Shown here piece after piece: positions 42,306 through 51,606 of a stretch of 64,000 nucleotides of DNA. Both the position numbers and the translations under genes were made by a program. Numbering within the stretch: the stretch's first letter is position 1; each line of letters opens with the position of its first letter. The stretch lies in NCBI RefSeq assembly GCF_904848585.1, contig NZ_CAJHCR010000018.1:62001-126000 (forward strand). Reading direction: 5' to 3'. Below the pieces are notes generated by a model. That model worked only from the letters and a program-made list of their open reading frames with translations, made no database searches and was not told the origin of the DNA. The DNA is from Paraburkholderia kirstenboschensis. GTDB taxonomy: Bacteria > Pseudomonadota > Gammaproteobacteria > Burkholderiales > Burkholderiaceae.

Positions 42306-43589
42306 TCAGCCTTCGTCCGGAATAGTGGTTCGCATCAGCGCGGCCTTCAGCCAGTAGCTCCCGTCGGCAACCACCGGCGTTCCGGCCGTGACCCCGCTCA
42401 CGATCTCTGTCATGCCGGTCGCGACCACGCCGGTATGGACCGTGCGCGGGAGGAAGTGACCCTTGCCCGCAGGCACGAATACGACGGTCTGACCGTTCAC
42501 GTCCTGTAGCGCGGAATCGGGCACCAGCACGGAATCGTGGCCGAGCGGCGCCGCGATGTTTGCCGTGGCGAACATGTTGGCGCGCAGCAGCCCGCCGGGG
42601 TTCGGCACTTCGCAACGCACCGTGACCGTGCCCGTATTCGGATCAGCCTGATCGGCGACCTCGATGACGCGTCCGTTGAACGGCTGGTTCGGATAGGCAT
42701 CCACGTTCATCGCGACTGTCTGGCCTGCGTGCACGGCCGCGGCGTCGTGTTCCGGCACGCTGACTTGCAGCCACACGGTCGACAGATCCGTCACCGTGAC
42801 GAGCGACTGCGATGTATCGACGATGTTGCCGGCGGCCGTACTCACTGCCGTGACGACCCCGTCGAAGGGCGCGACCACGGCGCCGAGCGAGTCGCGCGGA
42901 CTCAATGCGGCCAAGGTGCGCATGTCGCCTCTAGCCTTCGCGGCGACATCGATCGGCATCAATCGTTGTGTCATGCCGCGCCATTTCTGCAGATCCGCTT
43001 GCCGGGACCGCAGCGTGGCCTCGGCACTGGCCGCCATCGCGCGACGGCGCTCGAGTTCGCTTTGCGCAATGCCGCCGGCGTCGACCAACTCAGTGCCGCG
43101 CGCGAGCGCGGCGCGCGCCGCGTCCGCTGCGGCCGTCGCATCGGCGAGCGCGGCTTGCGCGTTGGCGAGTTGACTGCGCACGTCGGAGAGGTCGAATTCG
43201 TCGAGCACGGCAAGTCGCTGCCCCGCGCGCACGTGGTCGCCCACCGCGACGTCGACGGCCTCGATCCGCCCTCTGGATGGGGAACTCAGTTGTGCGAGCT
43301 GTTTTCCGTTGAAGGCGATCACACCCGGCGCGGTGATGGTCCGCACGCCCGGGCGAAGCGCCGCGTCGGCGATCTGCAGATGCAGGTTCGAGAGCGCCTC
43401 GGGCGCCAGGTCGACGGCGCTCGAAAAAGTAGGAGTACTGCTCGCTGCCGCAGACGTGACAGATTCGGCGGCTACGGGCTCGGCCGCTGCACGCGTGCTC
43501 CGCGAATGAATCGCGAAGGCGCCGCACAGAACGATCAAGCCGGCCCCGGCGACGGACGCATACAAGCGCCGCTGGTACTTGGTTTTCAA
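42306..43589 (-). CDS. RND periplasmic adaptor (CzcB-like membrane fusion protein)
   Basis: A 427-residue adaptor with one N-terminal anchor (LYASVAGAGLIVLCGAFAI), a lipoyl-like half (GRIEAVDVAVGDHVRAGQRLAVL), a long helical hairpin of Ala-rich heptads, a beta-barrel (VVAPFDGVVTAVSTAAGNIVD) and a membrane-proximal end (VVADGSYWLKAAL). The TTG at 43589 is preferred because GAGGG sits six bases upstream and the anchor then starts normally; a GTG at 43691 would read through the inverted repeat region. It links the pump to the outer-membrane channel. Confidence 0.88.
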   Translation of the reverse strand: MKTKYQRRLYASVAGAGLIVLCGAFAIHSRSTRAAAEPVAAESVTSAAASSTPTFSSAVDLAPEALSNLHLQIADAALRPGVRTITAPGVIAFNGKQLAQLSSPSRGRIEAVDVAVGDHVRAGQRLAVLDEFDLSDVRSQLANAQAALADATAAADAARAALARGTELVDAGGIAQSELERRRAMAASAEATLRSRQADLQKWRGMTQRLMPIDVAAKARGDMRTLAALSPRDSLGAVVAPFDGVVTAVSTAAGNIVDTSQSLVTVTDLSTVWLQVSVPEHDAAAVHAGQTVAMNVDAYPNQPFNGRVIEVADQADPNTGTVTVRCEVPNPGGLLRANMFATANIAAPLGHDSVLVPDSALQDVNGQTVVFVPAGKGHFLPRTVHTGVVATGMTEIVSGVTAGTPVVADGSYWLKAALMRTTIPDEG

Positions 43590-43698
43590 TGAGTCCCTCG
43601 CAGAATAGAATTGACTTGACACTCTCGAAGAGCGAGGACTCAACGTCCTCGATCGCTTGCTGTCAATTATCGAAATCTGCGGCTGATACACACATGGC

Positions 43699-43726
43699 GG
43701 CTAAATGTCATTTTCGACATTTAGCC
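43699..43726. promoter_or_regulatory. perfect 11-bp inverted repeat ahead of metal efflux operon
   Basis: GGCTAAATGTC (43699-43709) and GACATTTAGCC (43716-43726) are exact complements around six bases. The site lies 110 bp upstream of the adaptor start and 52 bp downstream of the sensor kinase stop. The AAATGTC/GACATTT core resembles the AAATGACA-type dyads used by CusR/CopR-like response regulators, so it is the likely binding site of the adjacent response regulator. It could also end the kinase transcript. Confidence 0.6.
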
Positions 43727-43777
43727 TGGGACGTGCGAGGGAGAGGCGGAGAGAACGGGCTGCGCGTGCGCCGCGTT

Positions 43778-45166
43778 TTAGACGAGAGTCGGAAAATACA
43801 GCGTAAACGCTGTGCTGCCTGCGCGGCTCACCACTTCGACCTTGCCTCGGTGCGATTCCATGATCGCTTTGACGATCGCAAGACCGAGGCCGGTATTCTT
43901 CGCCGATCCCTCTCTGGCAGCATTGACGCGATAGAAGCGGTCGAAGATTTTATCGATATGTTCGGGCGGAATGCTCTCGCCGTTATTGATAACCTGCACG
44001 GCAACATACTCTCCCGAGCGGAACGCTCGCAGCGCGACTTCGGACGCAGTCCCGGCATGCTCCAGCGCATTGGATAGCAGATTGCTGACGGCGCGCCTGA
44101 ACAGCGTCGGATCGGCTCGTACTTGCACGTGCCCATCGACCAAGAACTGAACGCTCTTATTCTCCGCGACGGCATCGAAAAATGCGGTGAGTTTGGCGAA
44201 TTCGCTTTGACAGTCGAGCGACCCTAGCTTGAGTTGCTGTCTGGCATGATCTGCCCTCGCGAGAAACAGCATGGTTTCGATCATGCGCTGCAGTCGCTCG
44301 CACTCCTCGATATTCGAATCGATGAGCGTCTCGTACTCATCAATCGTGCGCGGCCGGGACAGCGTGATTTGCGACGAACTGATGATATTCGCGAGCGGCG
44401 TGCGCATGTCATGCGCCAAATCCGACGAGAACTGCGAGAGGCGCGTGAAGGCGCGCTCGAGCCGGTCGAGCATGCGATTGACCGGGACAGCTATGTCGCG
44501 AAGCTCGACGGCGCCGCCGCCCATCTGCAGTCGATTGTCGAGATTGTGTGCCTCGATGCTGGAAATGCGGGCGCCGATCGTTTTCACAGGCGCGAGGCCC
44601 CGTTTCGCGATCGCATAACCGAGTGAGCCCATCAGCAGCGAGCCGCCCACGAGCACGAGCAATACGTCCTCCTGAAAAGCGCGCAGCACCGCGTGCCGTT
44701 CATGAGCCGCGTGCGCGAGCACGACCTGGATCGTTTCCCCTGACAACAGCTTTTCGCGCCCGACTACGCAGCGGGCAGGCCCGACGACCGGCGGATTGCA
44801 GGTGAACGGCCCAGACTCGGCGTCTTTGCCCAGCCCGGATGCCAGACGTTCCCCGCGTCCCCCCGTGTACACCAACAGTTCACCACGCCCGCCGGATATC
44901 GCGAAGGACACCGCGGGATGTGAAAGCAGCGCCTCCTGAAATACTGCACCGTTTTGCGCGACCGACACCGCGCTGCCAAATGTGCGAGCCTGCTCCATGA
45001 ACTCCTGAAGCTTCCCCGCAATTTCGCGGTCGTCACGGCGTCGCAGTTCCAGCGAAAGCGTATGGTAGAGAAGCCCGCCGGCGAGCGATAGGACGAGGAT
45101 GGCAAGAATCGAAAACGCGAGTGCGAGCCGCTTCAGGAGTGAATACGGCGCGCCGGCCGCAATCAT
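43778..45166 (-). CDS. heavy-metal sensor histidine kinase (CusS/IrlS-like)
   Basis: A 462-residue membrane kinase. It has two membrane helices (about 10-33 and 162-185) flanking a periplasmic sensor with a CNPPVVGPARC pair of Cys, then HAMP, the phosphoacceptor His in FSSDLAHDMRTPLANI, and the ATPase domain with NLLSNALEHAG, NNGESIPPEHIDKIFDRFYR and NTGLGLAIVKAI. It phosphorylates the response regulator encoded just upstream. Start and stop overlap (ATGA) with that gene. The periplasmic Cys pair may bind metal; that is inference. Confidence 0.92.
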   Translation of the reverse strand: MIAAGAPYSLLKRLALAFSILAILVLSLAGGLLYHTLSLELRRRDDREIAGKLQEFMEQARTFGSAVSVAQNGAVFQEALLSHPAVSFAISGGRGELLVYTGGRGERLASGLGKDAESGPFTCNPPVVGPARCVVGREKLLSGETIQVVLAHAAHERHAVLRAFQEDVLLVLVGGSLLMGSLGYAIAKRGLAPVKTIGARISSIEAHNLDNRLQMGGGAVELRDIAVPVNRMLDRLERAFTRLSQFSSDLAHDMRTPLANIISSSQITLSRPRTIDEYETLIDSNIEECERLQRMIETMLFLARADHARQQLKLGSLDCQSEFAKLTAFFDAVAENKSVQFLVDGHVQVRADPTLFRRAVSNLLSNALEHAGTASEVALRAFRSGEYVAVQVINNGESIPPEHIDKIFDRFYRVNAAREGSAKNTGLGLAIVKAIMESHRGKVEVVSRAGSTAFTLYFPTLV

Positions 45167-45834
45167 GCCCTGTCCTCCAGCACGTAGCCCATGCCGCGAA
45201 CTGTATGCAGCAGCTTCTTTTCGAACGGGTTATCGATCTTCGTGCGCAGGCGCTTGACCGCGACGTCCACGATATTCGTGTCGCTGTCGAAGTTGATATC
45301 CCACACGTGGGAAGTCACGAAAGCCCGGGTCAGCACTTCGCCCTGGCGCTCGGTGAGCAACTTCAACAGTGCAAACTCTTGAGCCGTCAATTCGATGCGC
45401 ACATTGCCGCGCCGCACGCGCCGCCTGACCAGATCGATCTCCATGTCGGAGACACACAAAACAGTGACCGACGACTGCGCCGGCCTTCGCAGTAGCGCGC
45501 GAACCCGGGCCAGCAACTCGACGTAGGCGAACGGTTTGGACAGGTAATCGTCCGCACCGGACTCGAGCCCGACGACTTTGTCCTGGACCGTGTCGCGAGC
45601 CGTCAACAGCAGTATCGGCGTATGTTTTTTCTCCCGTATGCGCTTGAGGACTTCGAGCCCGTTGAGTTTGGGCAGCATCACGTCAAGCAGAATCAAATCG
45701 TAATCTTCATTAAGCGCAAGGAAGAGGCCCTCCTTGCCATCAAGGGCGGTATCTGCCTGGAAGCTCGCTTCCATAAGCCCCTTGCGGAGATAGGAAGCCA
45801 TTTTCGGCTCGTCCTCGATAATGAGTATTCGCAT
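45163..45834 (-). CDS. heavy-metal response regulator (CusR/IrlR-like)
   Basis: A 223-residue OmpR/PhoB-type regulator. The receiver starts MRILIIEDEPKMASYLRKGL, with the phosphoacceptor Asp in LILLDVMLP and the Lys in YLSKPFAYVELLARVRALLRR. The winged-helix DNA-binding domain has LTAQEFALLKLLTERQGEVLTR, HVWDINFDSDTNIVDVAVKRLRTKID and TVRGMGYVLE, typical of metal regulators. The ATG at 45834 has AGGT upstream. It is first in the two-gene regulatory operon that precedes the efflux genes. Confidence 0.92.
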   Translation of the reverse strand: MRILIIEDEPKMASYLRKGLMEASFQADTALDGKEGLFLALNEDYDLILLDVMLPKLNGLEVLKRIREKKHTPILLLTARDTVQDKVVGLESGADDYLSKPFAYVELLARVRALLRRPAQSSVTVLCVSDMEIDLVRRRVRRGNVRIELTAQEFALLKLLTERQGEVLTRAFVTSHVWDINFDSDTNIVDVAVKRLRTKIDNPFEKKLLHTVRGMGYVLEDRA

Positions 45835-45897
45835 GGTGTGTAACCTGTCGTTCAATTAGTGCGATTCGCAAAAATCCGGTGGCATAGTGCTTCCAAC

Positions 45898-46866
45898 TCA
45901 CGCGGTCCGCTCGGACTGCAGACGAAAACGAATCTGCGTGACAGATTCGCATACCTGCCACAAACGCTGGGCGGTCAATTCATCCATGGCCTGCCTCGCG
46001 ACACTCGCTTCGCCGATCCTGCGCCCGCGTGCCTCGAGGAAACCTTGCGGCCCGTAATAGCCGCCACCATCGACGTGGGGCGACGTCGCCGTGTAAAGCG
46101 TCGGAAGCGCGCCGGCGGATTCGCTGTTCAGCGCGATGCCGATAACGCGGCCAGCGACGCTGCGAGCAGCACGTGAGAGCGCGGATCGATCGCCGGAACG
46201 AAACAGGTTGGTGTTCGCGACTCCGGGGTGGGCCGCCACAGACATGACACGGGAATTCGCCGCGCGCAGTCGACGGTCGAGCTCAAGCGCAAACATCAAA
46301 TTCGCAAGCTTCGACTGGCGATAGGACTGCATCGGCGAATAGTGCTTCTCGGACTGCAGATCGTCGAAATCAATTCTCCCCTGCTTGTGCGCGATGGAAG
46401 CAATTGTAACGATGCGTGGCCGGTGACGCGATTCAGTCGCGGCAAGTTCAAGAGCGGGCATGAGCAGCACCGTGAGTGCGTAATGGCCAAGCATATTGGT
46501 GCCGAACTGCAGCTCGAAGCCATCGGCGGTCTCAAGACGTTTCGGCGGCGCCATGACGCCGGCATTGCTCACCAGAATATCGATGCGACGTCGTTCCGCG
46601 AGTTGCTTCTGCGCGAACGAGCGGACGGACGCGAGGGAAGCGAGGTCGAGAATCGCCAGTTCTGCGCTTGCTTCTGGAACTTCGGATTTCAGGTGCGCGA
46701 GAGCTTCTTCTCCGCGTCGTCTATCGCGACATGCCAGGATGACCTGCGCCCCTTTGCGCGCCAGCATCAATGCAGCGTGATAGCCGATGCCGCTATTCGC
46801 TCCCGTGATGAGCACTCGCTTGCCGGTCTGGGGCACAATGTCGTCGGTGGTCCACTGTGTGCGCAT
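45898..46866 (-). CDS. short-chain dehydrogenase/reductase
   Basis: A 322-residue SDR. The cofactor motif is VLITGANSGIGYHAALML with ACRDRRR favouring NADP. NAG is present in VSNAGVMAPP, and the active site YRQSKLAN (Tyr-x-x-x-Lys) with Ser in TIASIAHKQG follows. It resembles the retinol-dehydrogenase/WWOX-like bacterial SDRs of unknown substrate. The ATG at 46866 matches the family start. It is transcribed alone between the response regulator and a DUF4148 gene. Confidence 0.88.
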   Translation of the reverse strand: MRTQWTTDDIVPQTGKRVLITGANSGIGYHAALMLARKGAQVILACRDRRRGEEALAHLKSEVPEASAELAILDLASLASVRSFAQKQLAERRRIDILVSNAGVMAPPKRLETADGFELQFGTNMLGHYALTVLLMPALELAATESRHRPRIVTIASIAHKQGRIDFDDLQSEKHYSPMQSYRQSKLANLMFALELDRRLRAANSRVMSVAAHPGVANTNLFRSGDRSALSRAARSVAGRVIGIALNSESAGALPTLYTATSPHVDGGGYYGPQGFLEARGRRIGEASVARQAMDELTAQRLWQVCESVTQIRFRLQSERTA

Positions 46867-46986
46867 GTTGGTCCGGAGCAGCGTGAAGATTAAATATGTG
46901 GGATCGAGACTATCACGGCGGCGATCCAAATGCATATCCGCGACGATCAAGCCGCGAGCCGCTCAGCATGGAGACTCGCGCCGACA

Positions 46987-47316
46987 TCAATTGCTTTTCG
47001 AGTACTGCATCGATTGCTGTTTGCTCGCCCAGTAAGTCTCGGCAGAATGGAAACGCTTCTGGTTATGCTCGATCGCTACCTGACTCGGCGGATAGTCATG
47101 TTTTGGAGCCGGCACCAGGCCGGCGCGTTCGGCTTCGATCAGCTCTTGTCGCACCATCCCGCGCGTCTTTTCTGAAGCAGGCCGTTGGACTTGAGACATA
47201 TCGCCCACGGATGTCTGAGCGGGGTTAGTGGATTGTGGACAGCTATGCTCCGCATCGGCAAATGCGGGCGTCGCAACGCACAGACTCACGAGCACCGCAC
47301 AAAGTTTGATTTTCAT
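46987..47316 (-). CDS. DUF4148 secreted protein (2 of 3)
   Basis: A 109-residue exported protein. It has a signal peptide ending ATPAFADAE, a spacer with one Cys, then the DUF4148-like core TRGMVRQELIEAERAGLVPAP and a Pro-Tyr segment. It is more divergent than the copies at 20928 and 56471, with a longer spacer before the core. Function unknown; such proteins are periplasmic and often stress-related in expression. Confidence 0.75.
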   Translation of the reverse strand: MKIKLCAVLVSLCVATPAFADAEHSCPQSTNPAQTSVGDMSQVQRPASEKTRGMVRQELIEAERAGLVPAPKHDYPPSQVAIEHNQKRFHSAETYWASKQQSMQYSKSN

Positions 47317-47559
47317 ATAAAACTCGTTGAAGTTTCGAGCGGACGGGGATGATCCCGGTTGTCATTATCGGAATTCGGTCGTTAACACGACATGACTCCT
47401 GGATGACGTTTCAGTCATTTCGGAGCGTCACTTGAAGTCCGACGAGGGAGCCCGCTTCAACGTACAAGACCGACGGCGGATGAACGACGCCTGTTAGAAG
47501 AGGCGTGACCGTGACGGTATGGGAGATGAGTATTTGGCGCGCAAAGCGGCCAATTGCGG

Positions 47560-47582
47560 GGCGCGCCCATGAAGGGCGCGCC
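47560..47582 (-). terminator. terminator-like hairpin after the OFA gene
   Basis: GGCGCGCCC (47560-47568) and GGGCGCGCC (47574-47582) form a perfect 9-bp GC stem around ATGAA, about 40 bp beyond the OFA gene stop on the minus strand. No U-tract follows, so it may only pause polymerase or protect the 3' end. The rest of 47317-47624 holds no gene. Confidence 0.5.
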
Positions 47583-47624
47583 ACCTGGCAACCGGTCATA
47601 CAACGAACTAGCGCCCAGTTTCCG

Positions 47625-48917
47625 TCAAACGCCGCGCGGTGCGGCAAGAAAACGGCCGCGCATCGGCTTGAGCACTGCAATCGCGAGCAATGCGGTAACG
47701 ATGTCAAGCGTGATCGCCGCGCCGAACACCGGCAACCAGCTACCCGCATGCTGGTGCATCAATGCCGCGAGCGGGCCGCCCAAGATCGAGCCGATGCCCT
47801 GCGAAATGTAGAGCCAGCCATAGTTTTCCGTGGCATGCCGCGTGCCGAACGTGTCGGTCAGCGTCGCCGGGAACAGCGAGAAGATTTCGCCCCAGCCGAA
47901 GAACACCACGCCAGACAGCAACACGAACAGCACCGCGTTATCGCGCGTGAACAGCCACAGCGCCATCGCGACGCCTTCCAGGGCGAACGCGAAAAACATC
48001 GTGTTTTCGCGGCCGAATTTGTCGGACACCCAGCCGAACAGCGGCCGCGTGAGTCCGTTCGTGAAGCGGTCGATCGTCAACGCAAGCGGAAGCGCGGCCA
48101 TGCCGAACACGAGCACTTTGGTCACGCCGAAATCGGCGGCGAACGTGGCCATTTGCGACGTGACCATCAGACCGGACGTCGACATCATCGTCATCATGGC
48201 AAACATTAGCCAGAAGATCGGCGTCCTGAGCGTTTGCGACGGGCGCAGATTCGCCACCGCCGAACCGACGACATTCGCATTGCCTCCGGCGGCGGCACCA
48301 TGCGCGGGTGGCACACGCAAGCCCTGCGATGCCAGCAGCCCCACCACCGCGAACGCGATGCCGAACATCCACAGCGTCGCGTCGACACCGCGCGCCTGCA
48401 ACGAGGCCGCGATCGGAAACGTCGTGACGATCGCGCCCATGCCATAGCCGGCGGCGACAGCGCCCGCCGCGAAGCCGCGCTGCGCGGGGAACCAGCGCAC
48501 CATCAGTCCGACAACGCCAACATATACGATGCCCGTGCCAAGGCCGCCGATTACGCCATACGTCAGATAGAGCATCGGCGCACTCTGGACCTGCGACGCG
48601 AACACCCAACTCAGGCCGGACATCACAGTGCCGAACGAGATCAGCGTGCGCGGACCGAAGCGGTCGATCAGCTTGCCTTGAAACGGCGAAAAAAACGTCT
48701 GCAGAATGATCAGCAACGAGAACGTCACCTGCAGTTCAGGCAACGCGATGCCCAGTTTCGCGGCGAGCGGTTTGGTCATCAACGTCCAGACGTATTGCGG
48801 ACTCGAGATCGACATCATGCAGACGAGACCCAGCCCAAGTTGAATCCAGCGGTTATGCGTGGCGGGCGTCGAGACATTCTCGATACGCGGCGCCGTCGGT
48901 TGCAAGCGTGTGTTCAT
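47625..48917 (-). CDS. OFA-family MFS carrier (oxalate/formate antiporter-like)
   Basis: A 430-residue 12-helix MFS protein. It starts with NRWIQLGLGLVCMMSISSPQYVWTLM in helix 1 and has the loop GKLIDRFGPRTLI, YGVIGGLGTGIVYVG and the helix 8/9 loop WVSDKFGRENTMFFAF. These match the OxlT/OFA subgroup, which exchanges small carboxylates. GGAG sits ahead of the ATG at 48917; the longer frame to 49001 is not needed. It lies 110 bp behind the gamma-glutamyltransferase gene and may move a product or substrate of that enzyme. Confidence 0.88.
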   Translation of the reverse strand: MNTRLQPTAPRIENVSTPATHNRWIQLGLGLVCMMSISSPQYVWTLMTKPLAAKLGIALPELQVTFSLLIILQTFFSPFQGKLIDRFGPRTLISFGTVMSGLSWVFASQVQSAPMLYLTYGVIGGLGTGIVYVGVVGLMVRWFPAQRGFAAGAVAAGYGMGAIVTTFPIAASLQARGVDATLWMFGIAFAVVGLLASQGLRVPPAHGAAAGGNANVVGSAVANLRPSQTLRTPIFWLMFAMMTMMSTSGLMVTSQMATFAADFGVTKVLVFGMAALPLALTIDRFTNGLTRPLFGWVSDKFGRENTMFFAFALEGVAMALWLFTRDNAVLFVLLSGVVFFGWGEIFSLFPATLTDTFGTRHATENYGWLYISQGIGSILGGPLAALMHQHAGSWLPVFGAAITLDIVTALLAIAVLKPMRGRFLAAPRGV

Positions 48918-48936
48918 GGTGTTCTCCGTTTCCTGA

Positions 48937-48958
48937 GCGCATGCCAGCCGGCATGCGC
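48937..48958 (-). other. intercistronic hairpin before OFA gene
   Basis: GCGCATGCC (48937-48945) and GGCATGCGC (48950-48958) form a perfect 9-bp stem with a four-base loop in the 110-bp gap between the gamma-glutamyltransferase stop and the OFA ribosome site. It may modulate read-through or mRNA stability. Confidence 0.45.
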
Positions 48959-49027
48959 GAGACGTGCGCCGTCCTCCGGACCTGAACGGCCGGAACTGCA
49001 AGTCGTTTGAGAAAAAGCGCGCGGTGT

Positions 49028-50638
49028 CTACCAGCCCGCAGCGGCCCCGTCACTGCGCGGATCGTAGCCCGCTTCGATTAATCCATCAGGATGTCGAACG
49101 ATTGCGCCGGCATGCCCCATCGCTTCATCGTAAGGCGCCATCATCTCGACCTCGTGTCCGAACGCGCTGAGCGTTGCTGCCGTGTGCGCGGCGAAGCGTG
49201 GCTCGAGCTTGAGCGTGTCGGTCGATTGACCCCATGTCCGGCCCAGCAGCCAGCGAGGCGCGTCGATCGCCGCCTGCGGGTTCCAGCCGAAATTCGCGAT
49301 GCGTGAGAACACCGCGCTCTGCGATTGGGGCTGTCCGTCTCCGCCCATGTTGCCGTACACCATCGTGCGGCCATCGGCAAAGCGCGCCAGCGCCGGATTG
49401 AGTGTATGAAATGGCCTGCGCCGTGGCATCAGCGGATTGAGCGCGTGCTCGTCAAGCGAGAAACTGCAGCCGCGGTTCTGCCAGTTGATGCCGGAGCCCG
49501 GCAGGACGATGCCGCTGCCGAACTCGTGATAAATGCTCTGGATGAAACTCACCGCAACGCCTTCGCTATCCGTCACGCCTAGCCATACGGTGTCGCCCGG
49601 TCCGCGACCGGCCGGCCAGGGCGCGGCTCGCGTCGGCGAGACGCGCGCGGCCATCGCGTCGAGTGCGGCCGGTTCGAGCAGCGTGGCGGGATCGACCGTC
49701 ATGTGATCGGGATCGGTGACGTGCGCGTCGCGAATCGCGAAAGCAAGCTTGGTTGCCTCGACGCACGCGTGGACGAACTCAGGCCCGAGCGGATCCATGT
49801 CTTTCGTCAGCACGCGGTCGAGAATGCCGAGAATCAGCAGCGACACGAGACCCTGTGTCGGCGGCGGCATGTTGTAGATCGTGCCGAGCGAGTGCTGGAG
49901 TGCGAGCGGCTTGCGTAAGCGCGCCTCGTGCCCTTCGAGATCGGCAAGCGCAAGCAGCGAGCCGGCGGACTGAAGATCGCTCGCGATGCTGCGCGCGAGA
50001 TCGCCGCGATAGAAGTCGTCGAGACCCGCTTCGGCGAGGCGCTCCAAGGTTGCGGCGAGACGCGGCGCGACGAAACGCTCGCCCGTTGCCGGCGCGCGGC
50101 CGTCATGCAGAAAGGTATCTGCGAAACCGGCGATCGGGCTCAGTTCGGCGCGCCGGCTGTCGACACATTGTGCCTGGCTACGCGTGACGGGCACGCCGGA
50201 CTTCGCGTAGTGAATGGCGTCTTCGAGAAGACGCTTGAGGGGCAGCTTGCCGCCGAGCGCGCCCTGCGACCAGCGGTGCGCGAGCTGCCAACCGGACACG
50301 GTGCCCGCGACGGTGTTCGCGGCCAGCGGGCCGCGCGTCGGAATCGTCGTATATCCGCGAGAGCGATACGCTTCGATCGTCGCAGCGAGCGCGGCGCCGC
50401 CGCAGGCCTCGATGCCCACCGGCTCCGCGCCGGGACGAGAGATTAGCCAGAAGCCGTCGCCGCCGATGCTGTTCATGTGCGGATAGACGACTGCGATAGT
50501 CGCGGCAGCGGCAATCATGGCTTCGACGGCGTTGCCGCCGTCCCGCATGATGGCCAACGCGCTCTGCGCCGCGAGCGCGTTCGGCGCGACGGCCATGCCA
50601 CGCGCGCCGCGCGTCGGATTGAGAAAATTAGATGACAT
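49028..50638 (-). CDS. gamma-glutamyltransferase-family enzyme
   Basis: A 536-residue Ntn-hydrolase precursor. The large-subunit part has GMAVAPNALAAQSALAIMRDGGNAVEAMIAAAA and NSIGGDGFWLI. The predicted autocleavage Thr is in PGDTVWLGVTDSEGVAVSFIQS (near residue 353), where the small subunit would begin, and GSGIVLPGSGINWQNRG follows. No signal peptide is visible, so it is probably cytoplasmic, unlike classical Ggt. It cleaves gamma-glutamyl bonds or acylated amines. The neighbouring FCD-GntR regulator and OFA carrier suggest catabolism of a specific gamma-glutamyl or cephalosporin-like acyl compound. Confidence 0.88.
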   Translation of the reverse strand: MSSNFLNPTRGARGMAVAPNALAAQSALAIMRDGGNAVEAMIAAAATIAVVYPHMNSIGGDGFWLISRPGAEPVGIEACGGAALAATIEAYRSRGYTTIPTRGPLAANTVAGTVSGWQLAHRWSQGALGGKLPLKRLLEDAIHYAKSGVPVTRSQAQCVDSRRAELSPIAGFADTFLHDGRAPATGERFVAPRLAATLERLAEAGLDDFYRGDLARSIASDLQSAGSLLALADLEGHEARLRKPLALQHSLGTIYNMPPPTQGLVSLLILGILDRVLTKDMDPLGPEFVHACVEATKLAFAIRDAHVTDPDHMTVDPATLLEPAALDAMAARVSPTRAAPWPAGRGPGDTVWLGVTDSEGVAVSFIQSIYHEFGSGIVLPGSGINWQNRGCSFSLDEHALNPLMPRRRPFHTLNPALARFADGRTMVYGNMGGDGQPQSQSAVFSRIANFGWNPQAAIDAPRWLLGRTWGQSTDTLKLEPRFAAHTAATLSAFGHEVEMMAPYDEAMGHAGAIVRHPDGLIEAGYDPRSDGAAAGW

Positions 50639-50761
50639 ATTTGACGGGACTTTTGCTTGTATACATACCCGTCACCTATGCGAGAAGCATGCCAGGACGT
50701 GAGTCGACCGCTCACGCGCGCCAGATAGGATTTCGCGCGGCCGGCACACGCGGCGATGTCG

Positions 50762-51508
50762 CTACTTGGTGCCTCGCAACCTTGGTGGTGCATAGGGGGC
50801 CGCATTCGGCCCCATTGCAGTGCGTGCGCGTTGCAGGCGCTCGCCCGTCAAGGTGCGCACCTCAGCGCGGCTACCCTCGATATGGCGCGCGATCAACGCA
50901 ACGCTACGATCCGTTTCGCGACAACGGATCGCATCGAGGATCGCCACATGTTCGTCGTAGGTTTCGTCGATGCAGTCGCCATACACGAGATCGAGTCGCC
51001 GCACGACCCGGATGCGATCGGTCACGCGCTGCATCGCATTGGTCAGCTCGGCGTTATCGGCGGCCTGCACGAGGGCGTGATGAAATGCTTCGTCGAGCGC
51101 GACCATCTCGCGGCCGTCACGCCTACGATGAGCAGGCGGGATCTTCCAGATTTGTTCGAGCTGACCGAGCATCTGTGCGACGCCTTCGGAAAGCTCTCCT
51201 TCGGCACTCGCAAGCTTCGAGACCGCAAAGGTTTCAATCAGCTTGCGCATTTCGTAGAGGTCTTCGAAGCGCTTGAAATCGACCGGCACGACTTCCCAGC
51301 CGCCGCGCACATAGCCGCGCATCAGGCCGTCACTTTGCAGGCGCTGCAAGGCCTCGCGCGCAGGCGTGCGGGACACACCGAAGCGCTCGGCGATGCTGCC
51401 TTCCGTCACGCGGTCGCCGGGCAGCAGGCGCATATCGAAGATATCTTCGCGGACGCTGACATAGACATGATCAGCCCGCGAGGAGGGAATGCCGGTGATG
51501 TCGTTCAC
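50762..51508 (-). CDS. GntR-family (FCD) regulator
   Basis: A 248-residue regulator. The winged helix is REDIFDMRLLPGDRVTEGSIAERFGVSRTPAREALQRLQSDGLM (about 19-63), and a FCD effector domain follows with metal-type residues around DEAFHHALVQAADN and DEHVAILDAIRCRETDRSVALIARH. It senses organic acids. It sits upstream of the gamma-glutamyltransferase gene on the same strand and likely controls it and the carrier. Confidence 0.88.
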   Translation of the reverse strand: MNDITGIPSSRADHVYVSVREDIFDMRLLPGDRVTEGSIAERFGVSRTPAREALQRLQSDGLMRGYVRGGWEVVPVDFKRFEDLYEMRKLIETFAVSKLASAEGELSEGVAQMLGQLEQIWKIPPAHRRRDGREMVALDEAFHHALVQAADNAELTNAMQRVTDRIRVVRRLDLVYGDCIDETYDEHVAILDAIRCRETDRSVALIARHIEGSRAEVRTLTGERLQRARTAMGPNAAPYAPPRLRGTK

Positions 51509-51606
51509 GCTTGGAACCTGAGTTGGCGAGTGTCGGGGCTGAGATTATTGTCCGTCCCGAACGCGCCATGTCAACACGCGGTGAAAAAACCGGCATCGCA
51601 CGGACA

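Noticed and set aside
40732..42357. 541-codon plus-strand frame opposite the metal RND pump
   Set aside because: Shadow of a GC-rich gene; Arg/His/Asp-rich composition, no family motifs, fully antisense to a confident RND gene.
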